This document shows positions 35,706 to 44,287 of a stretch of 64,000 nt of DNA, in pieces. The first letter of the stretch is position 1; the number at the start of each line of letters is the position of its first letter. The DNA is taken from positions 1 through 64,000 of the forward strand of contig JABHSO010000025.1 in the NCBI GenBank assembly GCA_018669845.1. Reading direction: 5' to 3'. Source of the stretch: Gammaproteobacteria bacterium (lineage in GTDB: Bacteria; Pseudomonadota; Gammaproteobacteria; GCA-001735895). Under the pieces are notes generated by a model. That model had not been told where the DNA came from. It saw nothing but the letters and a program-made list of their open reading frames with translations, and made no database searches. A program made the translations under genes and the position numbers.

Positions 35706-37322
35706 ATGATTTCTAACATTTTACAGGATGCCAGTTTGGAAGAATCTACCGAAATTACTAAAAAAGCTAAAAAGAAAAAAAAGGCTGCATACAGTAAAGC
35801 TGTTGAAACCATGTATCGTAATTCTTACAGGGCACAGCTTGACCTAATCTCCCTGGCAGCCACTAAAGCCAATATCATGATTTCGTTAAATGGCTTCATT
35901 GTGTCAATTTTAATGGTGTCAGGTTCTTTTATTTTTGTGAATGACCCTGGCTTCCTGGTTCCTGCAGTTATATTTTTACTGACATCCGCATCGTCCATTT
36001 ATTTTGCTTTATCTTCTGCTTCTCCTGAGGCACCGGTAAAACGTAGAAGCCTGCTGAAGTGCCTGGTGGCCTATTTCACCGGCAAAGTAAGCCTGAAAGA
36101 GTTTAATGATTATAGAGAAGCACCTAAAGATGTATTTGATCGTCAAAATTCTAATATCTTAATTTTTGAAGATTATGCCAAGGTATCTAAAAAGGTTTAT
36201 CTGGAATGCATGGATGAACTCATTAATGATCCTGATAAACTCTATGCCAAGATGAGCGACCAGCTTTATTATTTGGGTAAAGTAGCCGATAAAAAATATA
36301 CTACTCTCAGGTATTCTTACTCAATTTTTCGCTGGGGTTTGATTCTATCAATAATTGTTTTTTTAGTTATAAAGTCATTACACCTTCTTTTTCCTCATAC
36401 CAGTGTGGCTTCCAGCGACATCATTGTTAATTCAGGAATCAAAACATTTGATAAAATTTATGAACCTTCTGGAGTCCAAAGCCTGTTAGATGGTCGTCTG
36501 GTTGTTATCGAAGATGAAGCTTCGCAAGCCTTGCATGTTTTAGATATAAAACAGGATGGAAGTTTTAAAGAAAATAAGCGCCTGACTCAAAAATTAATGA
36601 AATCATTCAACACTAAGTTAAATGATCTTGAAGGTGTAACCCTGGGGCCGGATGGTTATATCTATGCTATTACCTCTCACCAGAGAAATTTGAGTGGAGA
36701 AAGATCCTCTGATCGAGAACAGTTAATTCGATTTAAAATTGAAGGGAATAGGATTATAGATGTGGGTAGTTATGGAAAACTGACCGATGATATTGAGCAG
36801 TCTGGCATTTTGGGCGAGGTTGATGAACAGGGTAATGGTGGAATAGTAAATATCAATATTGAATCATTGTGCTTTGACCGGGAAGGTAACTTATTGATCG
36901 GATTTAGAGCTCCTTTGAATTCTGAAAAAACTATAGTTGGTGTTTTAGAAAACCCAACGGATATCTTTGAATATAAAGCTAAACCAATAATTTCACCACA
37001 ACCGTTACTGCTGGATTTATTTGGTGGGGGTATTCGTGCGATGTCTTATGATCGAATTTTAAGAGGGTACCTGATCAGTAATGAGATATACGGAATTAAT
37101 AATAATAAAAAGAAAGTTTCTCAGATTTTATTCTGGGATGGTGAAAAAACACACCGTACGCATCGAATGGCTCAACCGGGGCTAAAAAATATAGAAGGCA
37201 TAACTTCAGTGAGGTATGGCGACAATACCCGGATACTGTTGAGCAGTGATGATGGTAAAAAAGCTAAGGAGAAAACAGCCAGTTATTTGTTTCTGAAATA
37301 TATTGAATTATCTGACAAATAA
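35706..37322 (+). CDS. PycTM-like membrane domain fused to a beta-propeller-like domain
   Basis: The 538-residue protein has a lysine-rich start, then RAQLDLISLAATKANIMISL leading into helix 1 (about 57-77), helix 2 (about 80-102), an amphipathic region ending MSDQLYYLGKVADKKYTTLR, and helix 3 (about 203-225). This order matches the PycTM domain (DUF5706) of Pycsar antiphage effectors. Residues from about 245 to 538 look like a secreted propeller domain of the DUF3616/SdiA-regulated type, with LNDLEGVTLGPDGYIYAIT, ESLCFDREGNLLIGFRAP and NIEGITSVRYG. With three helices the propeller would face the periplasm. No nucleotide-cyclase gene is adjacent. The start lacks a clear ribosome site; the membrane call is firm, the family calls moderate. 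Confidence 0.55.
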   Translation: MISNILQDASLEESTEITKKAKKKKKAAYSKAVETMYRNSYRAQLDLISLAATKANIMISLNGFIVSILMVSGSFIFVNDPGFLVPAVIFLLTSASSIYFALSSASPEAPVKRRSLLKCLVAYFTGKVSLKEFNDYREAPKDVFDRQNSNILIFEDYAKVSKKVYLECMDELINDPDKLYAKMSDQLYYLGKVADKKYTTLRYSYSIFRWGLILSIIVFLVIKSLHLLFPHTSVASSDIIVNSGIKTFDKIYEPSGVQSLLDGRLVVIEDEASQALHVLDIKQDGSFKENKRLTQKLMKSFNTKLNDLEGVTLGPDGYIYAITSHQRNLSGERSSDREQLIRFKIEGNRIIDVGSYGKLTDDIEQSGILGEVDEQGNGGIVNINIESLCFDREGNLLIGFRAPLNSEKTIVGVLENPTDIFEYKAKPIISPQPLLLDLFGGGIRAMSYDRILRGYLISNEIYGINNNKKKVSQILFWDGEKTHRTHRMAQPGLKNIEGITSVRYGDNTRILLSSDDGKKAKEKTASYLFLKYIELSDK

Positions 37323-37326
37323 TAAG

Positions 37327-38358
37327 TTATTTAGCCGGACGATATTCAAATTTAGCTCTAACTACACCATGATCTGATGAGCCATGCTTTTTATGGTCTT
37401 TTAAATGAAGGTGATCATTATGCAGATCCATGCCTTTAAATGCCCATAATCTGAATTTTGAATTATCATAAAATTCCTGAGAAACCAGGATTTGATCTAG
37501 AGACTCATGTGTATTTTTAAAAACATGAGTGTAGTAAATGTCTCTTAAACTACGATATTCCTGCAGTGTCTCTACGGTATATAAAGATGTATCACTACCT
37601 CCCTTAGAGTAGCCACTCAACAGGTAATTGGGTTGTTCGGTCAATATATTCAATGTGTTGCTATGTTGTGAGTCATTACAATCACCTAAAACCACGACCG
37701 GGTTTGAATTGTTTTTCATTTCATCGGTAAGCATCATGCGTAGTGCGGAAGCTTCGGCGGTTCTTCTGATAGTTGAAATTGCAGAACCTATGGATATTCG
37801 ATGTTTTGAATAATATTCATTGTTATCTTTGTACCATTTCTCCCTGTGAATATGGGTAGGACCTTTCGATTTAAAGTGCACCACATAAACTGAAATCACC
37901 TTTCCATTTTTACGCGGACGAATTTTAAAGTGCAAAACAGGGCGTGAAAATTTATTGATTGAAACTGAGATGTTAGATGATTGGGCATCATCACCCCCAC
38001 TAATCAACCTAAAATCAGGTGGAAATTTATTAATCCATTCGGGTTGACCGACTAATAAATTATTTCGTACAGCTCCAGCACATACAATTTTGCCACTATG
38101 ATTTTCAGGCACTAGTAACTGGTATTTAGAATCCAGGCCGGCTGAGATAAATACATCCTGTAGTGCCTGATGATGCCAGAGCTCCTGGAATCCCCAGACA
38201 TCTGATTTTAGCTCTGTTAGTACTGAAGCGGTCCAGTCTACTTTTTTATCATAATCTGCCTGATTCCAGCCATCGGTATCTCTATAGATGGGCAAACCGG
38301 GTTTGTTGATGTTATAGAGATTACAGGTTGCAAAGCTAATTTTAGTTCGAGCTGCCAT
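37327..38358 (-). CDS. Endonuclease/exonuclease/phosphatase-family protein
   Basis: The 343-residue protein has the EEP landmarks: FATCNLYN at the start, DVWGFQEL (catalytic Glu), VVHFKSKG, VVLGDCNDSQHS (Asp and Asn of the GDxN-type motif) and SSDHGVVRA (terminal DH pair). Such enzymes cleave phosphodiesters or phosphomonoesters of DNA, RNA or inositol phosphates with Mg2+. No signal peptide is present, so it should act in the cytoplasm. It ends only 4 bp from the stop of the PycTM-like gene, tail to tail. The substrate is unknown. Confidence 0.8.
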   Translation of the reverse strand: MAARTKISFATCNLYNINKPGLPIYRDTDGWNQADYDKKVDWTASVLTELKSDVWGFQELWHHQALQDVFISAGLDSKYQLLVPENHSGKIVCAGAVRNNLLVGQPEWINKFPPDFRLISGGDDAQSSNISVSINKFSRPVLHFKIRPRKNGKVISVYVVHFKSKGPTHIHREKWYKDNNEYYSKHRISIGSAISTIRRTAEASALRMMLTDEMKNNSNPVVVLGDCNDSQHSNTLNILTEQPNYLLSGYSKGGSDTSLYTVETLQEYRSLRDIYYTHVFKNTHESLDQILVSQEFYDNSKFRLWAFKGMDLHNDHLHLKDHKKHGSSDHGVVRAKFEYRPAK

Positions 38359-38396
38359 GTTTAGTACTCCTTACTTTTTGGCTGAAAATCTTTGGC

Positions 38397-38750
38397 TTAC
38401 TTATCTGACCAGACAGCATATTCATTTCCATTTGGATCGCTAAAATGAAAACGACGTCCACCTGGAAAAGTAAATATTGGTTTGATTATTAAGCCACCGG
38501 ACTTTTCGATTTTTAACAGGGTGGCTTCGAGTTGATTACTATACAAAACGATAAGGGCACTGCCATTTTTAGTGTTGATAGATAATTCTGACTTGTAAAA
38601 ACCACCGCTTAGACCTGAATTTGAGAAAGCAGTATATTCAGGACCATAATCGGTGAATGACCAGCCAAACACTGAAGTAAAAAATGTTTTAGCTGTTTCG
38701 ATGTTAACGGCAGGAAATTCTACGTAGTTAATTTTTTCATGGTTACTCAT
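38397..38750 (-). CDS. VOC-family (glyoxalase-like) protein
   Basis: The 117-residue protein is a single VOC domain: INYVEFPAVNIETAKTFFTS followed by VFGWSFTDYGPEYTAFSN, SALIVLYSNQLEATLLKIEK and GRRFHFSDPNGNEYAVWSDK. The family includes glyoxalases, dioxygenases and antibiotic-binding proteins. Metal ligands could be the His in RFHF and the Glu in NEYAVW. Activity is not predictable. It is followed, 38 bp later on the same strand, by the EEP gene and may be transcribed with it. Confidence 0.85.
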   Translation of the reverse strand: MSNHEKINYVEFPAVNIETAKTFFTSVFGWSFTDYGPEYTAFSNSGLSGGFYKSELSINTKNGSALIVLYSNQLEATLLKIEKSGGLIIKPIFTFPGGRRFHFSDPNGNEYAVWSDK

Positions 38751-38809
38751 TAAAATCTCCTGATTTTTAATGCTTAAACAAAAAATTACTGATCAGTTTC
38801 AGGCTTTAT

Positions 38810-38833
38810 CATACTCTGTGTTTACAGAGTATG
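38810..38833. repeat. Perfect 10-bp hairpin after the ExbD-like gene
   Basis: CATACTCTGT pairs exactly with ACAGAGTATG around a 4-nt loop (GTTT). It lies 24 bp beyond the stop of the ExbD-like gene on the minus strand and 59 bp before the VOC start. There is no T-run on either side, so it is either an atypical terminator, an RNA-stability element, or an operator for the VOC gene. Confidence 0.5.
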
Positions 38834-38857
38834 AAATATCAGAGTAGGGTGAGCCCG

Positions 38858-39859
38858 CTACTGTTTTGAATTATCTAACTTGGTGTCACCCTGATAATAA
38901 TAATCGTATCTATCCAGTAGCCTTTTCATGAAGCCCCAGGCTTCGTTGTACGTTAGTCCACTGTTTTTAGGAATGATTATTTTAACGTATAAATCAGCAC
39001 CTTTTTCTTTCTTCAATTGATCAAGTCTTTTTTCAACTTCAACCATTGATATGTCTCTGGAATTTTCATCACCAGGCTGCTTAAAGCGAATTATTTTACC
39101 GGCTTTCTCTTTGACGTAGAAAACTTCAACAACGTACTTACCCTTTGCACTACGGGCAGGTTTGATGAGTTGGTCATATTTGGACTTAACCACTTCATAT
39201 TCGCCCTTAAGCGTGAGTAACTGGCGGTTGTACTCGATTTTTTCCTGTTCTAGCAGGTCAATTTCCTGTGACTGTTGCTCGGTCGTTGCATTTAATGCAG
39301 CAATCTCTGCTGTGGCTAGTTTCAGTTCCATTTGAGCTGCATCAGCCATTAATCTCTGTTGTTCAAGCTGAAGCTTTAGTTCGTCCAGTTGATTGGCAAA
39401 TTCTTCAGATTCGGCAGTAATGATATTGATTTTTAAACTTGCATCAGTTAATTCGGCCAGTTTATTTTGAATCAGTTTATTTAGTTGATCTTTATCAGAT
39501 TTAAGCTCAGTAATTGTCTGAAGTTTTTTGATATCTTCACGTTCTGCTTTTCTGAGTAATTCATCTTTTTTCAATAAACGTAAACGCAGAATGGAGTTCA
39601 GTTGCTCTGCATTGATCAGGCGTTCTTCGAGGGTGGCATTTTCCATGGTGGTTGTTTCAATCACCATGGCGGCCATTTTTTCAGCTTCAATACTATCCTG
39701 TAATTCTGCAACCAGATTATAGTTACGCACAATCAACAGGCTGGTGGCGAGTAGGAAAATCAATACCACCACCATCATGATGTCGGTAAAGGCGGGCCAG
39801 AATGAATCCCCGTTATCAGATTCCTGGCCGTGCGCTCCTATGGGTGCAAATGCACTCAT
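38858..39859 (-). CDS. ExbD/MotB-like protein with a long coiled coil
   Basis: The 333-residue protein begins with a short cytoplasmic segment and a DSFWPAFTDIMMVVVLIFLL helix (about residues 18-45) whose Asp (TDIMM) is where proton-channel partners such as MotB/ExbD carry the key acidic residue. Residues from about 48 to 225 are coiled coil. The last 100 residues form a domain (GADLYVKIIIPKNSGLTYNE, then WGFMKRLLDR) reminiscent of the ExbD/TolR periplasmic domain rather than the OmpA-like domain of MotB. It overlaps the ExbB-like gene in an ATGA arrangement. The pair should form a proton-driven membrane motor. The long coil is unusual for ExbD. Confidence 0.65.
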   Translation of the reverse strand: MSAFAPIGAHGQESDNGDSFWPAFTDIMMVVVLIFLLATSLLIVRNYNLVAELQDSIEAEKMAAMVIETTTMENATLEERLINAEQLNSILRLRLLKKDELLRKAEREDIKKLQTITELKSDKDQLNKLIQNKLAELTDASLKINIITAESEEFANQLDELKLQLEQQRLMADAAQMELKLATAEIAALNATTEQQSQEIDLLEQEKIEYNRQLLTLKGEYEVVKSKYDQLIKPARSAKGKYVVEVFYVKEKAGKIIRFKQPGDENSRDISMVEVEKRLDQLKKEKGADLYVKIIIPKNSGLTYNEAWGFMKRLLDRYDYYYQGDTKLDNSKQ

Positions 39860-40800
39860 TCTTGTCCTGGAGTAGGTGCCGGCAAACGGAAACCATCACG
39901 CAGGATTTTCTTAATTGAAGAAATATCACTGGTAAGTTTATCCATCTGTTGTTTGTTGCTTTCTACAGACTGTTGCAGAGTCAATGCTGATGCCTTGTAG
40001 ACTTCCTGAGTTTCAGTCATTTTTTCAGTCGCACGAATAACGCCTTTAATGAGGCCAGCCATCTGGTTGATAATGTCTTCACTGCGTTTAACAAATTTTG
40101 GAATGAGAAATACTGATGTTAAATGTTCAATTCCACTGATTAAGTGAGTTTGTACATCTTTCACTCGCAGATAAAAATAACCAAATAGCACATAGCTGAC
40201 AATGGCAGTAATGGTGGTTGATAGTGCTGTAGACATACCATGAATAACAAGACCCATGCCATCGAGACCAGTTCCTGCGGTTTCAATCAGATCAGAGGCG
40301 CCGAGAAGGGCGATAGAAAGGGATACAATTGTACCAAATACACCGGTCAGAATAAGGATGTTATTGATAAAGCGAACCACACCCAATCGGGTACTTTCAT
40401 CAGCCGTTAACATGGCAGCCAGAGCATTATGGTTTATTTCTCCATGCGCCAAATTAATGGATTTCATGGTGGCGAAACGTTTTGCTATCAGACTGTGGGT
40501 ATTTAAACCTTCGATAGGGTCTTTGCGGATGGCTTCTACATTTTCGACAAAACCAGAGATTGCATTTTCTTCACGGCGATAACGTAATAAAAGTATAAAC
40601 AGGTTGAGCAAACCAAGAATTAATATGCCGGCAATGATGCTGTTTAAAATAATACCGGTATCGGTTTGTTGATTCTCAAGATAGAAATGCTTGAGGAAAT
40701 CGACATTTATGGTTATAGCAACAGCTAATAATATAAGAGCAATAACAAACTGTAACAGGATGCGATTACTGAGTTTAATGAGTAGACGATGCGTATCCAT
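39856..40800 (-). CDS. ExbB/MotA-like proton-channel protein
   Basis: The 314-residue protein has four membrane segments: about 14-34, 48-72, and, in the channel-like part, ILILTGVFGTIVSLSIALLG and GMSTALSTTITAIVSYVLFG. The last two contain the T-G-x-x-G-T and S-T-A-L-x-T-T motifs typical of MotA/TolQ/ExbB channels. A C-terminal helix follows (ATEKMTETQEVYKASALTLQ). It should form a pentameric channel around the ExbD-like partner encoded next to it. It is shorter than Zorya ZorA proteins. It follows an MlaC-like gene by 49 nt on the same strand. Confidence 0.75.
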   Translation of the reverse strand: MDTHRLLIKLSNRILLQFVIALILLAVAITINVDFLKHFYLENQQTDTGIILNSIIAGILILGLLNLFILLLRYRREENAISGFVENVEAIRKDPIEGLNTHSLIAKRFATMKSINLAHGEINHNALAAMLTADESTRLGVVRFINNILILTGVFGTIVSLSIALLGASDLIETAGTGLDGMGLVIHGMSTALSTTITAIVSYVLFGYFYLRVKDVQTHLISGIEHLTSVFLIPKFVKRSEDIINQMAGLIKGVIRATEKMTETQEVYKASALTLQQSVESNKQQMDKLTSDISSIKKILRDGFRLPAPTPGQE

Positions 40801-40849
40801 AAAAAAACCGATTATTTATAAGGCAAGTTTATCTGATGAAATGGTTAAT

Positions 40850-41470
40850 TTACTGCTGGGTTAAAGCTGCGTAGCCACGGCTACGAATCAGGTTTCTGAA
40901 GTAGGCGCGGTAATAAGCGATAGCGCTATTTCCATTGGTGCCAACATCATACACTTTCCAGCCCTGAGGACCCTGCATGAAACGAAAATCAATTCGAATC
41001 GGGTAATTGGAGGAAGGAATAACTCGGGCAGTAACCACAACTTCTTCAAAACCCTGACGACGAGGAGGTAAAAATTCAACGCGGGGTTGAGCATCGCCAT
41101 AAGCGCTAACGATACGCGCAAAAGCAGTAAAGAATAATTTTTTCAGGTTTGACTGGAATATATACTGTTGAGCGGAATTCATACGGTTGTAATGAAAACC
41201 GGCAGACCAGCGAGCCATTTGTTCAAAATCGAAAAAGGGAGACATCTGTGTATCCAGAAAATTAATCACTTTTTCCTGGTTATCAAATTCACCAGATTTC
41301 AGGTAATTCTGTAACACTTTGATACCCATTTCGAGTAACTGTGCGGGTGATTGTTGATTGTAGTTTTGATATTGAGCATAAGGTCGAGAATAACCATACC
41401 CTTGTGCTGCTGCGTTAAAACTTATGAGACTGAACGTAAGACTAATGATGAGTAAGCTGAGACGTTTCAT
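40850..41470 (-). CDS. MlaC/Ttg2D-like periplasmic phospholipid-binding protein
   Basis: The frame is open to 41542, but the signal peptide (LSLLIISLTFSLISFNAAAQ) points to the ATG at 41470, with GAGAAA upstream; this gives 206 residues. The mature part has a Gly/Tyr/Gln-rich stretch and then the MlaC features: FFDFEQMARWSAGFHYNRM, QQYIFQSNLKKLFFTAFARI, and WKVYDVGTNG followed by YYRAYFRNLIRSRGYAALTQ. MlaC carries phospholipids between the outer and inner membrane. There are no mlaABDEF genes here. The partner genes are an ExbB/ExbD-like pair, which is an unexpected combination. The family call is good; the role is inferred. Confidence 0.7.
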   Translation of the reverse strand: MKRLSLLIISLTFSLISFNAAAQGYGYSRPYAQYQNYNQQSPAQLLEMGIKVLQNYLKSGEFDNQEKVINFLDTQMSPFFDFEQMARWSAGFHYNRMNSAQQYIFQSNLKKLFFTAFARIVSAYGDAQPRVEFLPPRRQGFEEVVVTARVIPSSNYPIRIDFRFMQGPQGWKVYDVGTNGNSAIAYYRAYFRNLIRSRGYAALTQQ

Positions 41471-41564
41471 GATTTTCTCTTTTAAATTAAGCGATTGAAA
41501 GAATGTTTTATCGATGCACATAAAGAGGTTGCAGAAAAACATTTAAATACAAACTGAGTAGAGA

Positions 41565-41651
41565 TGGTACCAGTGGGCGGACTCGAACCGCCACGCTATT
41601 GCTAGCGGGGGATTTTGAATCCCCTATGTCTACCAATTTCATCACACTGGC
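41565..41651 (-). tRNA. tRNA-Leu (anticodon CAA)
   Basis: The minus strand folds into a cloverleaf: acceptor GCCAGTG/CACTGGT (with a G-U end pair), D arm with GAAATTGGTAGAC, anticodon stem GGGGA/TCCCC with loop TTCAAAA (anticodon CAA at 41615-41617), long variable arm GCTAGC...GCG as in class II tRNAs, and T arm GGCGG-TTCGAGT-CCGCC. The discriminator A and an encoded CCA follow (41565-41567). The total is 87 nt including CCA. It lies upstream of the MlaC-like gene on the same strand and decodes UUG. Confidence 0.95.
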
Positions 41652-41685
41652 TTAAACTCTTACATATGCTTACAAGAAGCAAAAT

Positions 41686-41715
41686 ACATAAATTCTGAAT
41701 AGTTTAACGAGTCAA
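41686..41715 (-). promoter_or_regulatory. Possible promoter of tRNA-Leu
   Basis: On the minus strand TTGACT (41710-41715) is followed after 18 bp by TTATGT (41686-41691). The match to consensus is moderate; the start of transcription would be near 41679, about 28 nt before the tRNA. The rest of the 300-bp gap between the tRNA and queA is AT-rich, with no other feature recognised. Confidence 0.3.
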
Positions 41716-41951
41716 AGTGATGGCATACAATTTAAAATCTGCCGATTTACCTGTTCCGCTACCTCAAGAATATGGCAGAGGATTCTAATTGATAATTCTT
41801 CTAAGTGGTAGGGTTAAAACGACTATTTTTATAAACCATAACATCAATAATTTTTATTGGAATATATAAATTAACCATAGTCTGACGTTACATAATTTAA
41901 CTTATGTAAAAATATGAGTATGATTGCGCCCCCAAAATAACCTGACCTGCT

Positions 41952-42998
41952 ATGAAATCTGCTGATTTTGATTACCAACTTCCCGAACACTTAATAGCTC
42001 AAAAGCCATTAAAGCAGCGTCAGTCCTCCAGACTTCTGGTATTGGACCCGAATCAACAGGATATTGTTGATGATAATTTTGCCAACTTTGAGTCCTGTGT
42101 TGAGGCTGGTGATTTACTGGTTTTGAATGATACTCGTGTGTTTCCAGCTCGTTTATTTGGGCAAAAAGAAACCGGTGGCAAGATTGAAGTACTGGTTGAA
42201 AGATTAATTGATGATTCGACTCTATTGGCCCATGTTAGATCCAGTAAATCACCTAAAGCAGGAACACGATTAATACTTGAAGATAATATCGAGTGTTTCG
42301 TGACAGGACGGCAGGATGAATTTTTTGTTTTACAGCAAAATAGTAAGTCGGACTGGCTTAGCCTGTTACAACAATTTGGGCATATGCCGTTACCTCCATA
42401 TATTCAGCGTGCCGATGAAGAAAGTGATCGTGAACGCTATCAAACGGTATTTTCTCTAAAACCGGGTGCGGTAGCCGCTCCGACTGCCGGTCTGCACTTT
42501 GACCAGGTTATGCTGCAGAAGCTGAAAGATAAGGGTATTACAATCGCGTTTGTTACCCTGCATGTTGGAGCAGGAACTTTTCAGCCGGTCAGAGTCGATG
42601 ATGTGTCTGAACATATTATGCATGCTGAAGTGGTAGAAGTGTCAACTCAGGTTGTCGAGCAGGTAGCTGAGACAAAAGCCAATGGTGGAAGAGTGATTGC
42701 GATAGGCACAACGGTCGTTCGTAGCCTGGAGTCGGCAGCACAACAAGGTTCGCTTGAACCTTTTTCAGGTGATACTCGTTTGTTCATCACACCGGGTTTC
42801 GAGTTTAAGGTTGTGGATGCGATGTTAACCAACTTTCATTTACCACGTTCAACATTGTTGATGCTGGTGAGTGCGTTTGCAGGGCAAGAGTTCATGCTAA
42901 ATGCTTATAATCATGCCGTAGAGCAGCAATATCGTTTTTTCAGTTACGGTGATGCGATGTTCATAAAGAATAAAATTGCTCACCACGAAGCACACTAA
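41952..42998 (+). CDS. queA: S-adenosylmethionine:tRNA ribosyltransferase-isomerase
   Basis: The 348-residue protein is QueA from start to end: [84 protein letters not shown] and [20 protein letters not shown]. It transfers and isomerises the ribosyl group of SAM to make epoxyqueuosine in tRNA. The last seven codons (from the His-His-Glu run) and the stop lie inside a family A inverted repeat, so the C-terminus IAHHEAH is derived from that element. tgt follows, as in the usual queuosine operon. Confidence 0.95.
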   Translation: MKSADFDYQLPEHLIAQKPLKQRQSSRLLVLDPNQQDIVDDNFANFESCVEAGDLLVLNDTRVFPARLFGQKETGGKIEVLVERLIDDSTLLAHVRSSKSPKAGTRLILEDNIECFVTGRQDEFFVLQQNSKSDWLSLLQQFGHMPLPPYIQRADEESDRERYQTVFSLKPGAVAAPTAGLHFDQVMLQKLKDKGITIAFVTLHVGAGTFQPVRVDDVSEHIMHAEVVEVSTQVVEQVAETKANGGRVIAIGTTVVRSLESAAQQGSLEPFSGDTRLFITPGFEFKVVDAMLTNFHLPRSTLLMLVSAFAGQEFMLNAYNHAVEQQYRFFSYGDAMFIKNKIAHHEAH

Positions 42999-43067
42999 GA
43001 ACACGAAGAAAGAAATTGATTGTTTTTTAAATATAAATTCTTCGTGTTCTTCGTGCTCTTCGTGGTT
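42980..43067. repeat. Family A inverted repeat, copy 5, overlapping the end of queA
   Basis: The left arm TCACCACGAAGCACACTAAG continues AACACGAAG. The right arm (43038-43067) reads TTCTTCGTGTTCTTCGTGCT then CTTCGTGGTT. The spacer is about 30 bp. The first 19 bp are coding for queA, including the TAA stop. Confidence 0.85.
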
Positions 43068-43088
43068 AAAATGGTTTATATTTTTTAA

Positions 43089-44198
<1,110 letters not shown>

Positions 44199-44270
44199 TT
44201 TTTGGTGCGCACGGAGCACCCTACAGCGGTTCAGGTATATGGGTGTAGGGTGTGCCGTGCGCACCAAAAA
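44199..44270. repeat. Family B inverted repeat, copy 4 (complete)
   Basis: The left arm TTTTTGGTGCGCACGGAGCA continues CCCTAC; the right arm starts at 44245 with GTAGGGTGTGCCGTGCGCAC and continues CAAAAA. The arms pair over about 25 bp with few mismatches. It starts directly after the tgt stop codon and ends 17 bp before the next start. The T5 on one side and A5 on the other would make a terminator-like hairpin in either direction. Confidence 0.85.
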
Positions 44271-44287
44271 TTAACCACTATCATCAT

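Noticed and set aside
38858..40800. The ExbB/ExbD-like pair as a Zorya antiphage system
   Set aside because: The MotA-like protein lacks the long ZorA tail, the partner has no OmpA-like peptidoglycan-binding domain, and no ZorC/ZorD or ZorE gene is adjacent.
14324..43067. Family A repeats as a CRISPR array
   Set aside because: Copies are kilobases apart, are inverted pairs rather than direct repeats, and have no cas genes nearby.
44252..44287. Upstream GTG start for the CoA-transferase gene
   Set aside because: It would place the first 12 codons partly in the family B repeat; the ATG at 44288 begins the conserved protein.
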